A stretch of DNA of 64,000 nt, taken from the NCBI GenBank assembly GCA_033391075.1, contig JAWPMV010000001.1:1798001-1862000 (forward strand), read 5' to 3'. The DNA comes from Bacteroidia bacterium (GTDB taxonomy: Bacteria > Bacteroidota > Bacteroidia > J057). Position numbers and translations under genes: made by a program. Shown here one piece after another: positions 1 to 7,634 of the stretch. Below the pieces are notes generated by a model. It had not been told where the DNA came from and ran no database searches. It was given only the letters and a program-made list of their open reading frames with translations. Position 1 is the stretch's first letter; each line of letters opens with the position of its first letter.

Positions 1-26
1 TATTTCTTGTTGAATGATAGGGACAT

Positions 27-53
27 AAAAAAGGGGAAATCTGCGTTCCCTTT
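27..53 (-). terminator. Intrinsic terminator after the LytTR regulator
   Basis: An AAAGGGGAA arm (30-38) pairs with TTCCCTTT (46-53) across a 7-base loop with one bulged G. Read on the minus strand the second arm is followed by a run of six T, so it would stop minus-strand transcripts coming from the LytTR gene and the WD40 remnant. Confidence 0.55.
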
Positions 54-71
54 CCTAATTGCATATTTTAT

Positions 72-152
72 TTAAAAGCCCCAAATCATGATTCGCTTAT
101 CTCCTAAAGCCAATGCAAAGGTTTTCTGTCTTTCCTGCACACTGGATTTAAT
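72..152 (-). pseudogene. Decayed C-terminal end of a WD40-repeat gene
   Basis: Read on the minus strand, one frame gives KTFALALGDKRIMIW followed by two residues and TAA. This matches the C-terminus of the intact WD40 protein at 5586-6446 (KTLALASADKRIRIWEL). The nucleotides are also clearly alike (roughly 75-150 against 5590-5650). No start codon or upstream WD40 sequence remains, and the fragment overlaps the stop codon of the LytTR gene in another frame. It is therefore a gene remnant left by a duplication or deletion, not a coding gene. The similarity is seen directly; the history is inferred. Confidence 0.6.
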
Positions 153-864
153 CCAGGAAATTTTTCCGTAAAAAATCCTGAAAAGCAGCTTGATACTGTT
201 TGCTGACAGGAATGTAAATACTTCCCTCAAAAACGATGCGGTTTCGCTCAATGGTTTGTATCTGATCCTTTCGTACTATGTAAGACCTGTGAACCCGCAT
301 AAACTCATCAGCTGGGAGTTTCTCTTCCAGCTTCTTCATGGACATAAGAGACATGATAGCTTTACCTTCTCTTAGATGAAAACGGAGGTATTCTCGCATT
401 CCCTCTACATAACGGATATCAGCATAATTGACCCTGATGATTTTGTATTCAGATTTGATGAGTAAGAAATTATCTCCCTGTGTTGAAGCTGAATTCTTTT
501 GCTGCTTTAAACTAATAATGGAATTAGCCTTGCTAGCAGCTTTTAGAAACCCAGAATAGCTAATCGGTTTCAATAAATAGTCAAGGGCGTCCACTTTAAA
601 TCCTTCAATCGCATATTCACTATAAGCAGTAGTGAATATGACTTCTGGTCTTTGGGTCAGGGATTTTACAAAGTCCATTCCACTGAGGTCTGGCATATTT
701 ATATCCACAAACATCAAATCGACTTCCTTATCCTGTAGGTAATTGGCCGCATCAATTGCACTTTCGAAGCTTGCATCCAATTGAAGAAAGGAGGTTTTCT
801 CAATATATGCTTCCATCTGCCTGAGCGCCAGAGGTTCATCGTCTATGGTAATACAGTGGATCAT
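148..864 (-). CDS. LytTR-family response regulator
   Basis: This is a two-component response regulator of 238 residues. The receiver domain (about 1-120) has the acidic pair D8/D9, the phospho-acceptor D54 in the VDINMPD motif and K99 of the LKP motif. The LytTR DNA-binding domain (about 131-235) contains the typical YVEGMREYLRFHL and MRVHRSYIV stretches. It starts inside the stop codon of the upstream histidine kinase gene (4-base ATGA overlap), so the two are translationally coupled and form a kinase-regulator pair. Length is normal for the family. Its targets cannot be read from the sequence. The 3' end overlaps a WD40 remnant, so the last residues may have been altered by that event. Confidence 0.95.
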   Translation of the reverse strand: MIHCITIDDEPLALRQMEAYIEKTSFLQLDASFESAIDAANYLQDKEVDLMFVDINMPDLSGMDFVKSLTQRPEVIFTTAYSEYAIEGFKVDALDYLLKPISYSGFLKAASKANSIISLKQQKNSASTQGDNFLLIKSEYKIIRVNYADIRYVEGMREYLRFHLREGKAIMSLMSMKKLEEKLPADEFMRVHRSYIVRKDQIQTIERNRIVFEGSIYIPVSKQYQAAFQDFLRKNFLD

Positions 865-1955
865 ATGGGGATCAATAGATTTACGGTATAAATATCTTCA
901 TGATCATGTACATCCAGGATGTAATGCTTCGCATACAAAAGTTCGAGCCTTTTGCGTGTATTTTGTAAACCTATTCCCGAATAGTTTTCTTCTTGCGATT
1001 CCCGATGGTTGCTATTGCTAATCTCAAAGCTGAGGCTATTGGAGGTCCACTCCAGGCTAATGGAGATAAAGGAAGGATTTGAATAACTGATGCCGTATTT
1101 GAAGGCATTTTCAAGCATAGAGGTGAAAAGCAATGGAGGGATTTGTTTATCAGGGATTAGGTCTGGAATTTCAAGGAGGATATCCACTTTGCTGGGATAG
1201 CGAAGCTTCATCAGTTCCACATAGCTTTCGATAAATTCTACTTCCTTTCTAAGCGGTAAGAATTCCGCTTCAGAATCATAGAGCAAATGCCTCATCAGCC
1301 TGGATAATCGAATGATGGATTCCTTGGCTTCAGTCGTATCAATATCTATAAGGGCATGAATATTATTAAGGGTATTCATGAAGAAGTGTGGACTTACCTG
1401 ATTCCTGAGAAAAGCCAGCTGATTACTCACATTTTCTCGTTTTAATAAAGAATGCTCGCGTTCTTCGCGGGAAAGTTTAATGAAGGAATTCAGTCCGGTA
1501 TCTACCCCAATAATTAGTAAACACAAAAAGGAGGAGATTAGGTAACTAGGGAAGGGGCGATTGGGTCTTCCTGTTTGAAGAGGATTCCCAGGACCTTGTA
1601 ATGGAGGAGGCCCAGGAGGACGTTCATTTATCGTTTCAAATGGAGGGGGATTTAAATGTGCAGAAGGGCTTAAGAGGGATGTACCAAATGCAATCAATAC
1701 CACCAGCCCCAAAACAGCCAAAACATAAGACCATCTTCTTTGCTTAAAAAACAGTTTAGGCAAAAGAAGGAATCGATTGACCAGAAAGGCCAGAAAGAGC
1801 GAAATATTGGGCTTTGAAAGGGAAAGGGCTCTTTCCCAGCTAAGCCCCTCTTGAAAATCTGAAAATATAAAGGGCATAGAAAATATCCCTATCCAAAAAA
1901 TAGCGATAATAACATTCTCAATGTACTGGAGTCTATGTAGTTTAAACAAAGCCAT
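861..1955 (-). CDS. LytS/YehU-type sensor histidine kinase
   Basis: This 364-residue membrane sensor kinase is the partner of the LytTR regulator. Four hydrophobic segments lie at about 13-32, 50-68, 77-95 and 137-155. A proline-rich loop (about 100-135) separates segments 3 and 4. The His_kinase (PF06580-type) domain follows, with the phospho-acceptor H190 in NQVSPHFFMNTLNNIHAL and a C-terminal ATP-binding region containing the N-box (LENAFKYGI) and GIGLQNTRKRL. It has no recognisable periplasmic ligand domain, so the signal is unknown; sensing within the membrane or by the proline-rich loop is possible. It overlaps the regulator gene by 4 bases. Confidence 0.93.
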   Translation of the reverse strand: MALFKLHRLQYIENVIIAIFWIGIFSMPFIFSDFQEGLSWERALSLSKPNISLFLAFLVNRFLLLPKLFFKQRRWSYVLAVLGLVVLIAFGTSLLSPSAHLNPPPFETINERPPGPPPLQGPGNPLQTGRPNRPFPSYLISSFLCLLIIGVDTGLNSFIKLSREEREHSLLKRENVSNQLAFLRNQVSPHFFMNTLNNIHALIDIDTTEAKESIIRLSRLMRHLLYDSEAEFLPLRKEVEFIESYVELMKLRYPSKVDILLEIPDLIPDKQIPPLLFTSMLENAFKYGISYSNPSFISISLEWTSNSLSFEISNSNHRESQEENYSGIGLQNTRKRLELLYAKHYILDVHDHEDIYTVNLLIPI

Positions 1956-2030
1956 GCCTGCAAGCTAATATACGACTTCTAGCAGTCCGCGAAGTTTCCT
2001 GAGATGAGTATTGGGAAAATAGACAAAGAC

Positions 2031-2726
2031 TTAGGACTCTTTTTTCAAAGTCTTTATATCAGCAATGAGCTGACGAAGAGAGGTCTTACTTAATCCATTG
2101 TAAATACCTCGAATGTATCTTTGCTTGTCAATAAGAACAAAGTTTTCTGTATGCAGGAACTCATGTTCGTCTTTTTGAATACCTAAATTTTCCTCTACAA
2201 AATATTCCTTTCTCCCCAGCCGGTATATTTCTTCTCGTTTCCCTGTAGCCAAATGCCATTTTTTAGAAAGTATTCCTTTTTCCTCTGCATATGCTTTAAG
2301 CACTTTAACGGAATCCTTCTCGGGAGTCACGGAATGAGAGAGTAATAAGATTTCATCATCATTGATAAAGGCTTCTTGAAGAAGAGACATATGGTTAGTC
2401 ATTTTGGGACAAATGCCCGGACAAGTGGTAAAAAAGAAATCCGTTACATATATTTTTCCTTCAAAGGTCTTTTCGCTGATAGTTTCACCTTCCTGGTTGA
2501 TAAGTTCAAAAGGAGAAATTTTGTGAAAAGTATCCAGCTTAGAGGATGCTGATAACAACCAGTGAGGTTGGTAAGTCGCCTCCTTATAATAGGGTAAAAA
2601 ATCAACCCTGCTCGACAAAATTGAGCTGTGATCTTTCTTCACATTTTGTTTACATCCTCCCATAGCCATTAGGAAAAGGAAAAAGGGGAGAAAATTAATT
2701 GCCTTCATAATAGCTGATTTTTTCAT
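2031..2726 (-). CDS. SCO1/SenC-family copper chaperone lipoprotein
   Basis: This is a 231-residue thioredoxin-fold protein of the SCO family, which binds copper and helps mature the CuA site of cytochrome oxidase or acts as a thiol reductase. The copper ligands are C102 and C106 (TCPGICPKM) and H192 (LHTENF). An N-terminal signal ends in the lipobox AMGGC (C25), so it is an outer-face lipoprotein. The ATG at 2726 is used; a second in-frame ATG at 2708 would also give a good signal peptide. Both overlap the 3' end of the upstream MORN gene, which indicates one operon with the YHYH and propeller lipoproteins. Confidence 0.92.
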   Translation of the reverse strand: MKKSAIMKAINFLPFFLFLMAMGGCKQNVKKDHSSILSSRVDFLPYYKEATYQPHWLLSASSKLDTFHKISPFELINQEGETISEKTFEGKIYVTDFFFTTCPGICPKMTNHMSLLQEAFINDDEILLLSHSVTPEKDSVKVLKAYAEEKGILSKKWHLATGKREEIYRLGRKEYFVEENLGIQKDEHEFLHTENFVLIDKQRYIRGIYNGLSKTSLRQLIADIKTLKKES

Positions 2727-3327
2727 CTTCCAATCTATAGCATAACATGGCGCGTTTCAGGCCAAAAGATCTTCCATTTCTCGCTTCGTAATTCGCGTAT
2801 AGGGATCCATTTTCATTATAAGCCTTTTGCAACCCTACTTCCTTGCCCAAATCGTAGTTCATGTGCTTGAAAAGCTGACCGCTTTTATACCATTTTTTAT
2901 AGGAACCATGAGGCTTGCCCAGGTAATAATTTCGGATAGCCAGCGGGGGATGTCCCTGATTGCCAAACCAATTATGAACCCTTCCATGTACAAGATTTTT
3001 ATGATAAGGGGTAATGTGTTTCAAATGACCATCCGGATAATAGGCCCAGGATTTTCCTTGCTTTTTCCCTTGATAAAATCCAGTTTTCTTCTCCAACTTT
3101 CCATCAGGAAAGCGTTTGATTGAATAGCCTGAATAGGGAATTCCATGTAAACTCCAGCTTCCTGTACTCCGATTTAGTACCAAATCCTCTTCGGCTGTTT
3201 CTATTGCTGGTATTTCATAGGTGGGAAGCTCGGTAAGACCTGCTTTAGGCTGAGATGAAATTTGGATTCCAGCAGACCGATCACAAGCCCATACAGATAA
3301 CAGGATAAGCAGGAAGTAGATTCTCAT
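2695..3327 (-). CDS. MORN-repeat (YwqK-like) lipoprotein
   Basis: This is a lipoprotein of about 210 residues. The ATG at 3327 is preferred over the longer frame to 3453 because it begins a lipobox signal (MRIYFLLILLSVWAC). The body consists of MORN-variant repeats of the kind annotated as YwqK-family antitoxin: YPDGHLKHITPYHKN, GxPHGSYKKWYKSGQL and KAYNENGSLYANYEARNG. Such repeats form a curved beta meander; in Bacteroidota the antitoxin label is usually only historical, and there is no toxin gene here. Its 3' end overlaps the SCO gene by 32 bases, so the two are co-transcribed. A specific function is not known. Confidence 0.8.
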   Translation of the reverse strand: MRIYFLLILLSVWACDRSAGIQISSQPKAGLTELPTYEIPAIETAEEDLVLNRSTGSWSLHGIPYSGYSIKRFPDGKLEKKTGFYQGKKQGKSWAYYPDGHLKHITPYHKNLVHGRVHNWFGNQGHPPLAIRNYYLGKPHGSYKKWYKSGQLFKHMNYDLGKEVGLQKAYNENGSLYANYEARNGRSFGLKRAMLCYRLEDEKISYYEGN

Positions 3328-3391
3328 ATTTTTAATGTTGGAGGGGAATATCTGCCATAAGCCATTCTTATGGCAGATATGTGGGTTTCGC

Positions 3392-4276
3392 TTAAAAATT
3401 TCCTTGAAGATTAACAGAGAAAAGTGCGATATAATCAGCGACCAAAAAATCATTTATGATGTGATAGTGATAAAAATTCTCTGCATCACTATGTTGGGTC
3501 GTACTTGTATGTCCGCCCGAGCTATCAAGGTCAGAAGGATAATCTCCCGTAGAATTGCATTTTCTTCCATATAGGAGGAATCCATCTATCATAATCCCTG
3601 CAAGCTTTTCATCATCAAAAGAAAGACCTAAATCTGAACTTCTGGCTTCTGTATGATAGTGGTATCCCGTAGGTCCTCCATGACCACCCCCACAATCAAG
3701 GGTATTAGATAGTAATTCATCCAGGGCCATATTGTTGCCTTCCCGGTCATTGTAGATAGGAGCTCCTGAAGTACAAAGACCAATGGTTCCGAGGCCTGTT
3801 TCTGTAGGACTGGCTGCTAAAGTAGGTGCTGCATCCACCGTAAAGGAAAAACTCATGGTCTCATCATCGATCGTATGAGGAGTCGGCATTGTAGAGGTCA
3901 TACAAGCATCGTCTCCATTGTAAAGGGGATTGGTCGAGGCAAAGTAATAAGACTCATGATTGGGGTAGCCATTAGACTCAATCGAGATGGTGCTTCCATT
4001 AAAGGAAATGCTCACATTATCCGTATCAAACTCATCAAATGCGGAAGTAGGTGTCTCAGCTGCTCCGGATGTATTTCCGCTATCATCGGTATCCGAATTA
4101 TCAGCTACATAGCCATCGGGTTGTTCACAGGCACTTTGGCTAACTCCTGGGTTTCCCAATCCATCGCCATCCGCATCCTCATACCAGCTGGTTTCGAGGC
4201 AGCTACTTTCTTCGCAAGCAGAAAATGCTACAAACAGCCCTAAAAGTATGGGCAAGGAAAATTTTAAATGCTTCAT
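3392..4276 (-). CDS. YHYH-domain lipoprotein
   Basis: This is a protein of about 294 residues. The ATG at 4276 starts a lipoprotein signal (LLGLFVAFSAC) and is preferred over the frame that opens at 4342. After the signal is an Asp-rich, calcium-binding-like module (WYEDADGDGLGNP, then CEQPDGYV and DTDDS) shared with the gene upstream. The rest is a YHYH domain (PF14240 type): CGGGHGGPTGYHYH, then IMIDGFLLYG, GGHTSTTQH and a second YHYH near the C-terminus. The many His residues suggest metal binding, which would suit the SCO copper chaperone in the same operon, but that is inference. Confidence 0.85.
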   Translation of the reverse strand: MKHLKFSLPILLGLFVAFSACEESSCLETSWYEDADGDGLGNPGVSQSACEQPDGYVADNSDTDDSGNTSGAAETPTSAFDEFDTDNVSISFNGSTISIESNGYPNHESYYFASTNPLYNGDDACMTSTMPTPHTIDDETMSFSFTVDAAPTLAASPTETGLGTIGLCTSGAPIYNDREGNNMALDELLSNTLDCGGGHGGPTGYHYHTEARSSDLGLSFDDEKLAGIMIDGFLLYGRKCNSTGDYPSDLDSSGGHTSTTQHSDAENFYHYHIINDFLVADYIALFSVNLQGNF

Positions 4277-4332
4277 TGTTACTAAATTTTGTGTTTGAAA
4301 TTTTGTTGAATAGAGTTCAAAGATTGGAAGTG

Positions 4333-5370
4333 CTACTGACAAGTCAGATCGCTCCAGTTTAGGCGATATACAGAGGCTAGACCATTTAGGGCTCCTTGAG
4401 AATCAGCGATGTATACATATTCCTGATTGCTATCAAGGTAAATTCCGTCCGCTTGTTGGATATCTACCTCATCCCCAATGGTTATGGTACAGATGAGGCT
4501 GCCATCGGTAGAATATTTGTAAATGTTTTGATTGACATTTCCCCCACCAAAAGCTACCATATAAAGACTACCATCACTCCCGCCAAACAAACCTGAGGGA
4601 GAACTGGCTACCTCAAAAGAGGATAAGCTTTCGACTTTTTGGAAATCCGCTTGATTTTCTTCGGTTGCTGATAGGTGGAGGTCAAGCTGATATATTCTCC
4701 TTTCTTCCTGAATACCTGCGAAAAAATATCCATCGTAATAAGTAAGAGCCTCTATTCCTCGATCAGCGCTTGTGCTAATACCTATGTCTGCTAAATTCCA
4801 TTCGCGGCTCACAAGACCTGAAGTAAGGTCAAGTTCATAGATATAATTGTACTCATCACCGATATATAGCTTGTCTCCATCTTCTGCAAAACAAAGGGCT
4901 TCCATATCTACCTGCCGTCCGAGCGTCGAGGCATCAAAGGACCAGGCAGCAATAATTTCATCTGTAGCTAAGGATGCCTGAACGATGGATTTGGGATAAT
5001 AAGACTCATAATCTCCCATATTTACAGGATGTACACCATTTACGGCAAAATAGGATTGAGAAGACTCATCAATAACCAGTCCACTGATCCTAAAAGAATT
5101 ATCAATGCCGTTTCCGTCCCCCGCATCGATCTGATCTGCTAATGCATCTCCATAGGTTTGTACGCTACTACTTCCTGCATCATCTGTATCATTAGAATTG
5201 GAAACAAAGCCATCTGGCTGTTCACAAGCACTGATGCTATTATCTGGATTTCCCAGGCCGTCTCCATCCGCGTCTTCATACCAGTTGCTTTCCATACAAA
5301 CACTTTCTCCTTCGCATGCAGCGAGGAGGGTGAATAAGGCCAGGAGTAATGGCAAGAAATACTTCATCAT
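4333..5370 (-). CDS. Beta-propeller lipoprotein (SdiA-regulated-like)
   Basis: This is a 345-residue lipoprotein with signal MMKYFLPLLLALFTLLAAC. Residues about 22-65 carry the same Asp-rich module as the YHYH protein (WYEDADGDGLGNPDN, CEQPDGFV, NDTDDA). The remainder looks like a beta-propeller with repeated blades: VDMEALCFAEDGDKLYIGDE, GIEALTYYDGYFFAGIQE and ADGIYLDSNQEYVYIADS. The pattern resembles the SdiA-regulated / phytase-like propeller families, which sit on the cell surface. It is the first gene of the four-gene lipoprotein operon, 56 bases ahead of the YHYH gene. The enzymatic activity, if any, is unknown. Confidence 0.75.
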   Translation of the reverse strand: MMKYFLPLLLALFTLLAACEGESVCMESNWYEDADGDGLGNPDNSISACEQPDGFVSNSNDTDDAGSSSVQTYGDALADQIDAGDGNGIDNSFRISGLVIDESSQSYFAVNGVHPVNMGDYESYYPKSIVQASLATDEIIAAWSFDASTLGRQVDMEALCFAEDGDKLYIGDEYNYIYELDLTSGLVSREWNLADIGISTSADRGIEALTYYDGYFFAGIQEERRIYQLDLHLSATEENQADFQKVESLSSFEVASSPSGLFGGSDGSLYMVAFGGGNVNQNIYKYSTDGSLICTITIGDEVDIQQADGIYLDSNQEYVYIADSQGALNGLASVYRLNWSDLTCQ

Positions 5371-5534
5371 TGATTGATTTTTGGTTTAGTTGATCTTATC
5401 TGAATTCAAACTTATGGCAGATAAAGGCCTTCAAAAACAAAAATCAACGGAATACATAATTGTCTCAACAAATGGATAGAGTCTGTCAATGAATGGACTT
5501 CTATCCAGAAAAAACCAGAAAGCTGTAAACGAGA

Positions 5535-5568
5535 AAAGAGCCATTTCCAGTTATAGAAATGGCTCTTT
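5535..5568 (-). terminator. Hairpin terminator after the WD40 gene
   Basis: A perfect 13-base stem, AAAGAGCCATTTC (5535-5547) with GAAATGGCTCTTT (5556-5568), encloses an 8-base loop. It lies 18 bases past the WD40 stop codon and separates that gene from the propeller operon. A/T-rich flanks are present on both sides, so it may act in both directions. Confidence 0.75.
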
Positions 5569-5585
5569 CCTAGCAAATAAGTTGT

Positions 5586-6446
5586 TTACAACTCCCAAAT
5601 CCTGATTCGCTTATCAGCTGAAGCCAATGCAAGCGTCTTTTCATCCGGCGACCAGGACAGGCCGTAATTTCCTTTGGCTTCGCTTGTCAGAAGCTGCTTT
5701 TCTTCCAGGCTTTCAGCATCCAGGATTATGACCGCTTTATCCGCAGTGATGGCGAGTTCGTTTCTAGTAGGAGCATAACACATACCCATGACTCCTTTGC
5801 GATTCAGCCGGTATTGCTTTTTTAGCTCCCAACTCTGGGCATCCACTTGAAATACTTCTCCACTATAGTCCAATATCCAAAGTTGATTTTTTGTTTCTAT
5901 GACTCGGTTTATGGCTACTTGACCGATCTCCATTTCCTTGAGCAGATCAAAATCCGGCAGGGAAAATTTCCTGATTTTATTTCCAACTCCGGCGATGAGT
6001 ATATAGCTATTATCTGGACTAATCACTTTGACACTTTGATGGCGGGCGTCGGCTTTCAATTCATTCAGGATTTCGCCTTCTGCATTTCTCAAAACCGCCA
6101 TGCGTTTTTCGCCATAACTCAGGATAAACTGCTCATCATCACTCAACTTCAATCCATTGATCCCTTTTTTATGATCTTCATAGGTCTTGATCAGTTTCCC
6201 GCTTTCTTTTTCATACACATTGAGTTTCCCATCCAGAGCTCCACTCATAAGGCTATTTTCCAGTTCAAGCAATCCGTTTACGCTTTTGCTATGTCCATTC
6301 AAGTCTTGTAGATGACTCCAGTCGCTGCTGTTCCAAACTTTAAGTTCTCCTGAGAATCCAAAGGAATACAGTTTGCTGCCATCCTTGCTAAATGTTACTC
6401 CATTTACATGAGAGCTATGTCCGAGGATTATGTAATCTGCTTTCAT
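5586..6446 (-). CDS. WD40-repeat protein
   Basis: This is a 286-residue protein made of about six or seven WD40 repeats, without a signal peptide or membrane segment. Repeats are recognisable by GHSSHVNGVTFSKDGSKLYS, then ELKVWNSSDW, GHSKSVNGLLELENS, DHKKGINGLKLSDDEQFIL and the final LSWSPDEKTLALASADKRIRIW. A cytosolic propeller scaffold for protein-protein contact is the likely role. Its ATG overlaps the stop codon of the DUF4199 gene by 4 bases, so the two are translationally coupled. A degenerate copy of its last ~25 codons lies at the left edge of the window. Confidence 0.88.
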   Translation of the reverse strand: MKADYIILGHSSHVNGVTFSKDGSKLYSFGFSGELKVWNSSDWSHLQDLNGHSKSVNGLLELENSLMSGALDGKLNVYEKESGKLIKTYEDHKKGINGLKLSDDEQFILSYGEKRMAVLRNAEGEILNELKADARHQSVKVISPDNSYILIAGVGNKIRKFSLPDFDLLKEMEIGQVAINRVIETKNQLWILDYSGEVFQVDAQSWELKKQYRLNRKGVMGMCYAPTRNELAITADKAVIILDAESLEEKQLLTSEAKGNYGLSWSPDEKTLALASADKRIRIWEL

Positions 6447-6976
6447 GCCAATTTGCTTTCCAGGTTCTGTACCTTTTTGTTTTGGAGAATGAGAGAGGAG
6501 ATAACTGTGATGATAAATCCAATCAGGAATACAGTCATAAACATGGTTACTGTTTGGCCCTCTACCGTCATCCAGAATCCATAGGCTTCTTTCATTTGGG
6601 CAACTTGTTCTGCCATTTCGGGACTCCCTGCTTCCAGGCCACTAGAGTAGGCCAGGTATTTTTCGGTGAAATCCGGATCAATAACCAAAACATAAAGAAG
6701 ATTGTATAATCCAAATGCCAGACCTCCAAGAGCCGCTATAGCCGTTCCGATTTTCATCCCTTCTCCAAAACTCAATAGCCCTCCATTTTCTTCCTCTTTA
6801 AATGAACGGATAGCGAAGAAGATCAGGGCCATGGCAATTATTATGGTTGAATATCCTATTACCTCTCCGATTTGAAATGTTTCGGGTCCGGTTCCCATAA
6901 AGAAGATGCTCAGGAAAGGGATACCTACCATCAGGGCTGATCCTATTGCTGCGGTTTTTAAGATTCTTTTTTTCAT
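6443..6976 (-). CDS. DUF4199 membrane protein
   Basis: This is a protein of about 177 residues with four hydrophobic segments, of the DUF4199 family common in Bacteroidota. The ATG at 6976 (MKKRILKTAAIGSALMVG) is preferred over the longer frame reaching 7033, because the added residues are charged and unlike the family and because an inverted repeat lies there. The loop between segments 3 and 4 (FTEKYLAYSSGLEAGSPEMAEQ) is typical. The family has no defined function. It is coupled to the WD40 gene downstream and follows the LuxR-type gene, which may regulate it. Confidence 0.82.
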   Translation of the reverse strand: MKKRILKTAAIGSALMVGIPFLSIFFMGTGPETFQIGEVIGYSTIIIAMALIFFAIRSFKEEENGGLLSFGEGMKIGTAIAALGGLAFGLYNLLYVLVIDPDFTEKYLAYSSGLEAGSPEMAEQVAQMKEAYGFWMTVEGQTVTMFMTVFLIGFIITVISSLILQNKKVQNLESKLA

Positions 6977-7036
6977 GTCTATATATTTTTGTTGAACATG
7001 ATCCCAAGGACAGGATTTAATCGCTAAGGGCATTCA

Positions 7037-7072
7037 TACTTTCGTACCATTCTGCATAATCATACGAAAGTA
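7037..7072. promoter_or_regulatory. Inverted repeat between LuxR-type gene and DUF4199 gene
   Basis: TACTTTCGTA (7037-7046) and its exact reverse complement TACGAAAGTA (7063-7072) are separated by 16 bases. The dyad begins 8 bases beyond the stop codon of the LuxR-type gene and lies about 60 bases upstream of the DUF4199 start. No T run follows, so an operator is more likely than a terminator. Its binder is unknown; the adjacent LuxR-type protein is an obvious candidate. Confidence 0.45.
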
Positions 7073-7080
7073 CTACTGCT

Positions 7081-7512
7081 TTATGCTATGATATTCAGCT
7101 CTTTAGCTTTTGAGACAGCTTGTGTTCTTCGCTTTACATTCAACTTCACAAAGAGGTTTGAAACATGGGTTTTGATGGTGCTTTCAGAAATAAAAAGTTT
7201 TTCAGCTATTTCCTGATTAGATAATCCTTCAGCTATTAAGGCCAAAACCTCCATCTCCCGCTTACTTACATCCAGTTTGCTGATCATCTCCAGGTCAATT
7301 TCCTGTCTGGCAGGAGCGGTTTGTACCACTTTGACGGGAGCCTTTTTAGAAAGCCAACCCAAATATCCGCCTAATCCCAGCAAAAGGAGGGCACCGAGAG
7401 ACAAGATTAATTCTCCGGAAATTTCAGGTACAAAGGCAGAAGCTTTACTCAATTGAAAGAGGATGAGTAAAGCCAGAATGATCAGCGAGAATCGAAGTAT
7501 AGTCTTTATCAA
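7081..7512 (-). CDS. Membrane-anchored LuxR-type HTH regulator
   Basis: This 143-residue protein has two hydrophobic segments (about 6-25 and 33-52) followed by a LuxR/GerE helix-turn-helix (about 78-140). Characteristic motifs are LDVSKREMEVLALIAEGLSN, QEIAEKLFISESTIKTHVSN and LFVKLNVKRRTQAVSKA. There is no receiver or ligand domain, so it would act as a membrane-tethered DNA-binding protein. It sits directly upstream of the DUF4199-WD40 pair, with an inverted repeat between them. Inference: it may sense an envelope state and control that pair. Confidence 0.88.
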   Translation of the reverse strand: MIKTILRFSLIILALLILFQLSKASAFVPEISGELILSLGALLLLGLGGYLGWLSKKAPVKVVQTAPARQEIDLEMISKLDVSKREMEVLALIAEGLSNQEIAEKLFISESTIKTHVSNLFVKLNVKRRTQAVSKAKELNIIA

Positions 7513-7580
7513 GGCTTAGGTATTGCAAAAGAATGAATTTAGAACTTTCAGGTTGTATCTGGCAATAAATATGGCAAAAA

Positions 7581-7620
7581 ATAAAGGCTCGAAAGCTTTA
7601 AAAAGATTTCGAGCCTTTAT
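7581..7620 (-). terminator. Strong terminator hairpin after the TonB gene
   Basis: A perfect 14-base stem, ATAAAGGCTCGAAA (7581-7594) with TTTCGAGCCTTTAT (7607-7620), has a 12-base loop. It lies 14 bases past the TonB stop codon. The arms end in A/T tracts on both sides, so it could stop transcription in either direction. Confidence 0.85.
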
Positions 7621-7634
7621 TCTTATCTGGATGT

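Noticed and set aside
2695-3327. Toxin-antitoxin interpretation of the YwqK-like gene
   Set aside because: The antitoxin label is inherited from annotation; there is no toxin gene and the protein is a MORN lipoprotein in a lipoprotein operon.
3328-3453. N-terminal extension of the MORN lipoprotein to 3453
   Set aside because: The extra 42 residues precede a perfect lipobox signal at 3327, so the longer start is unlikely.
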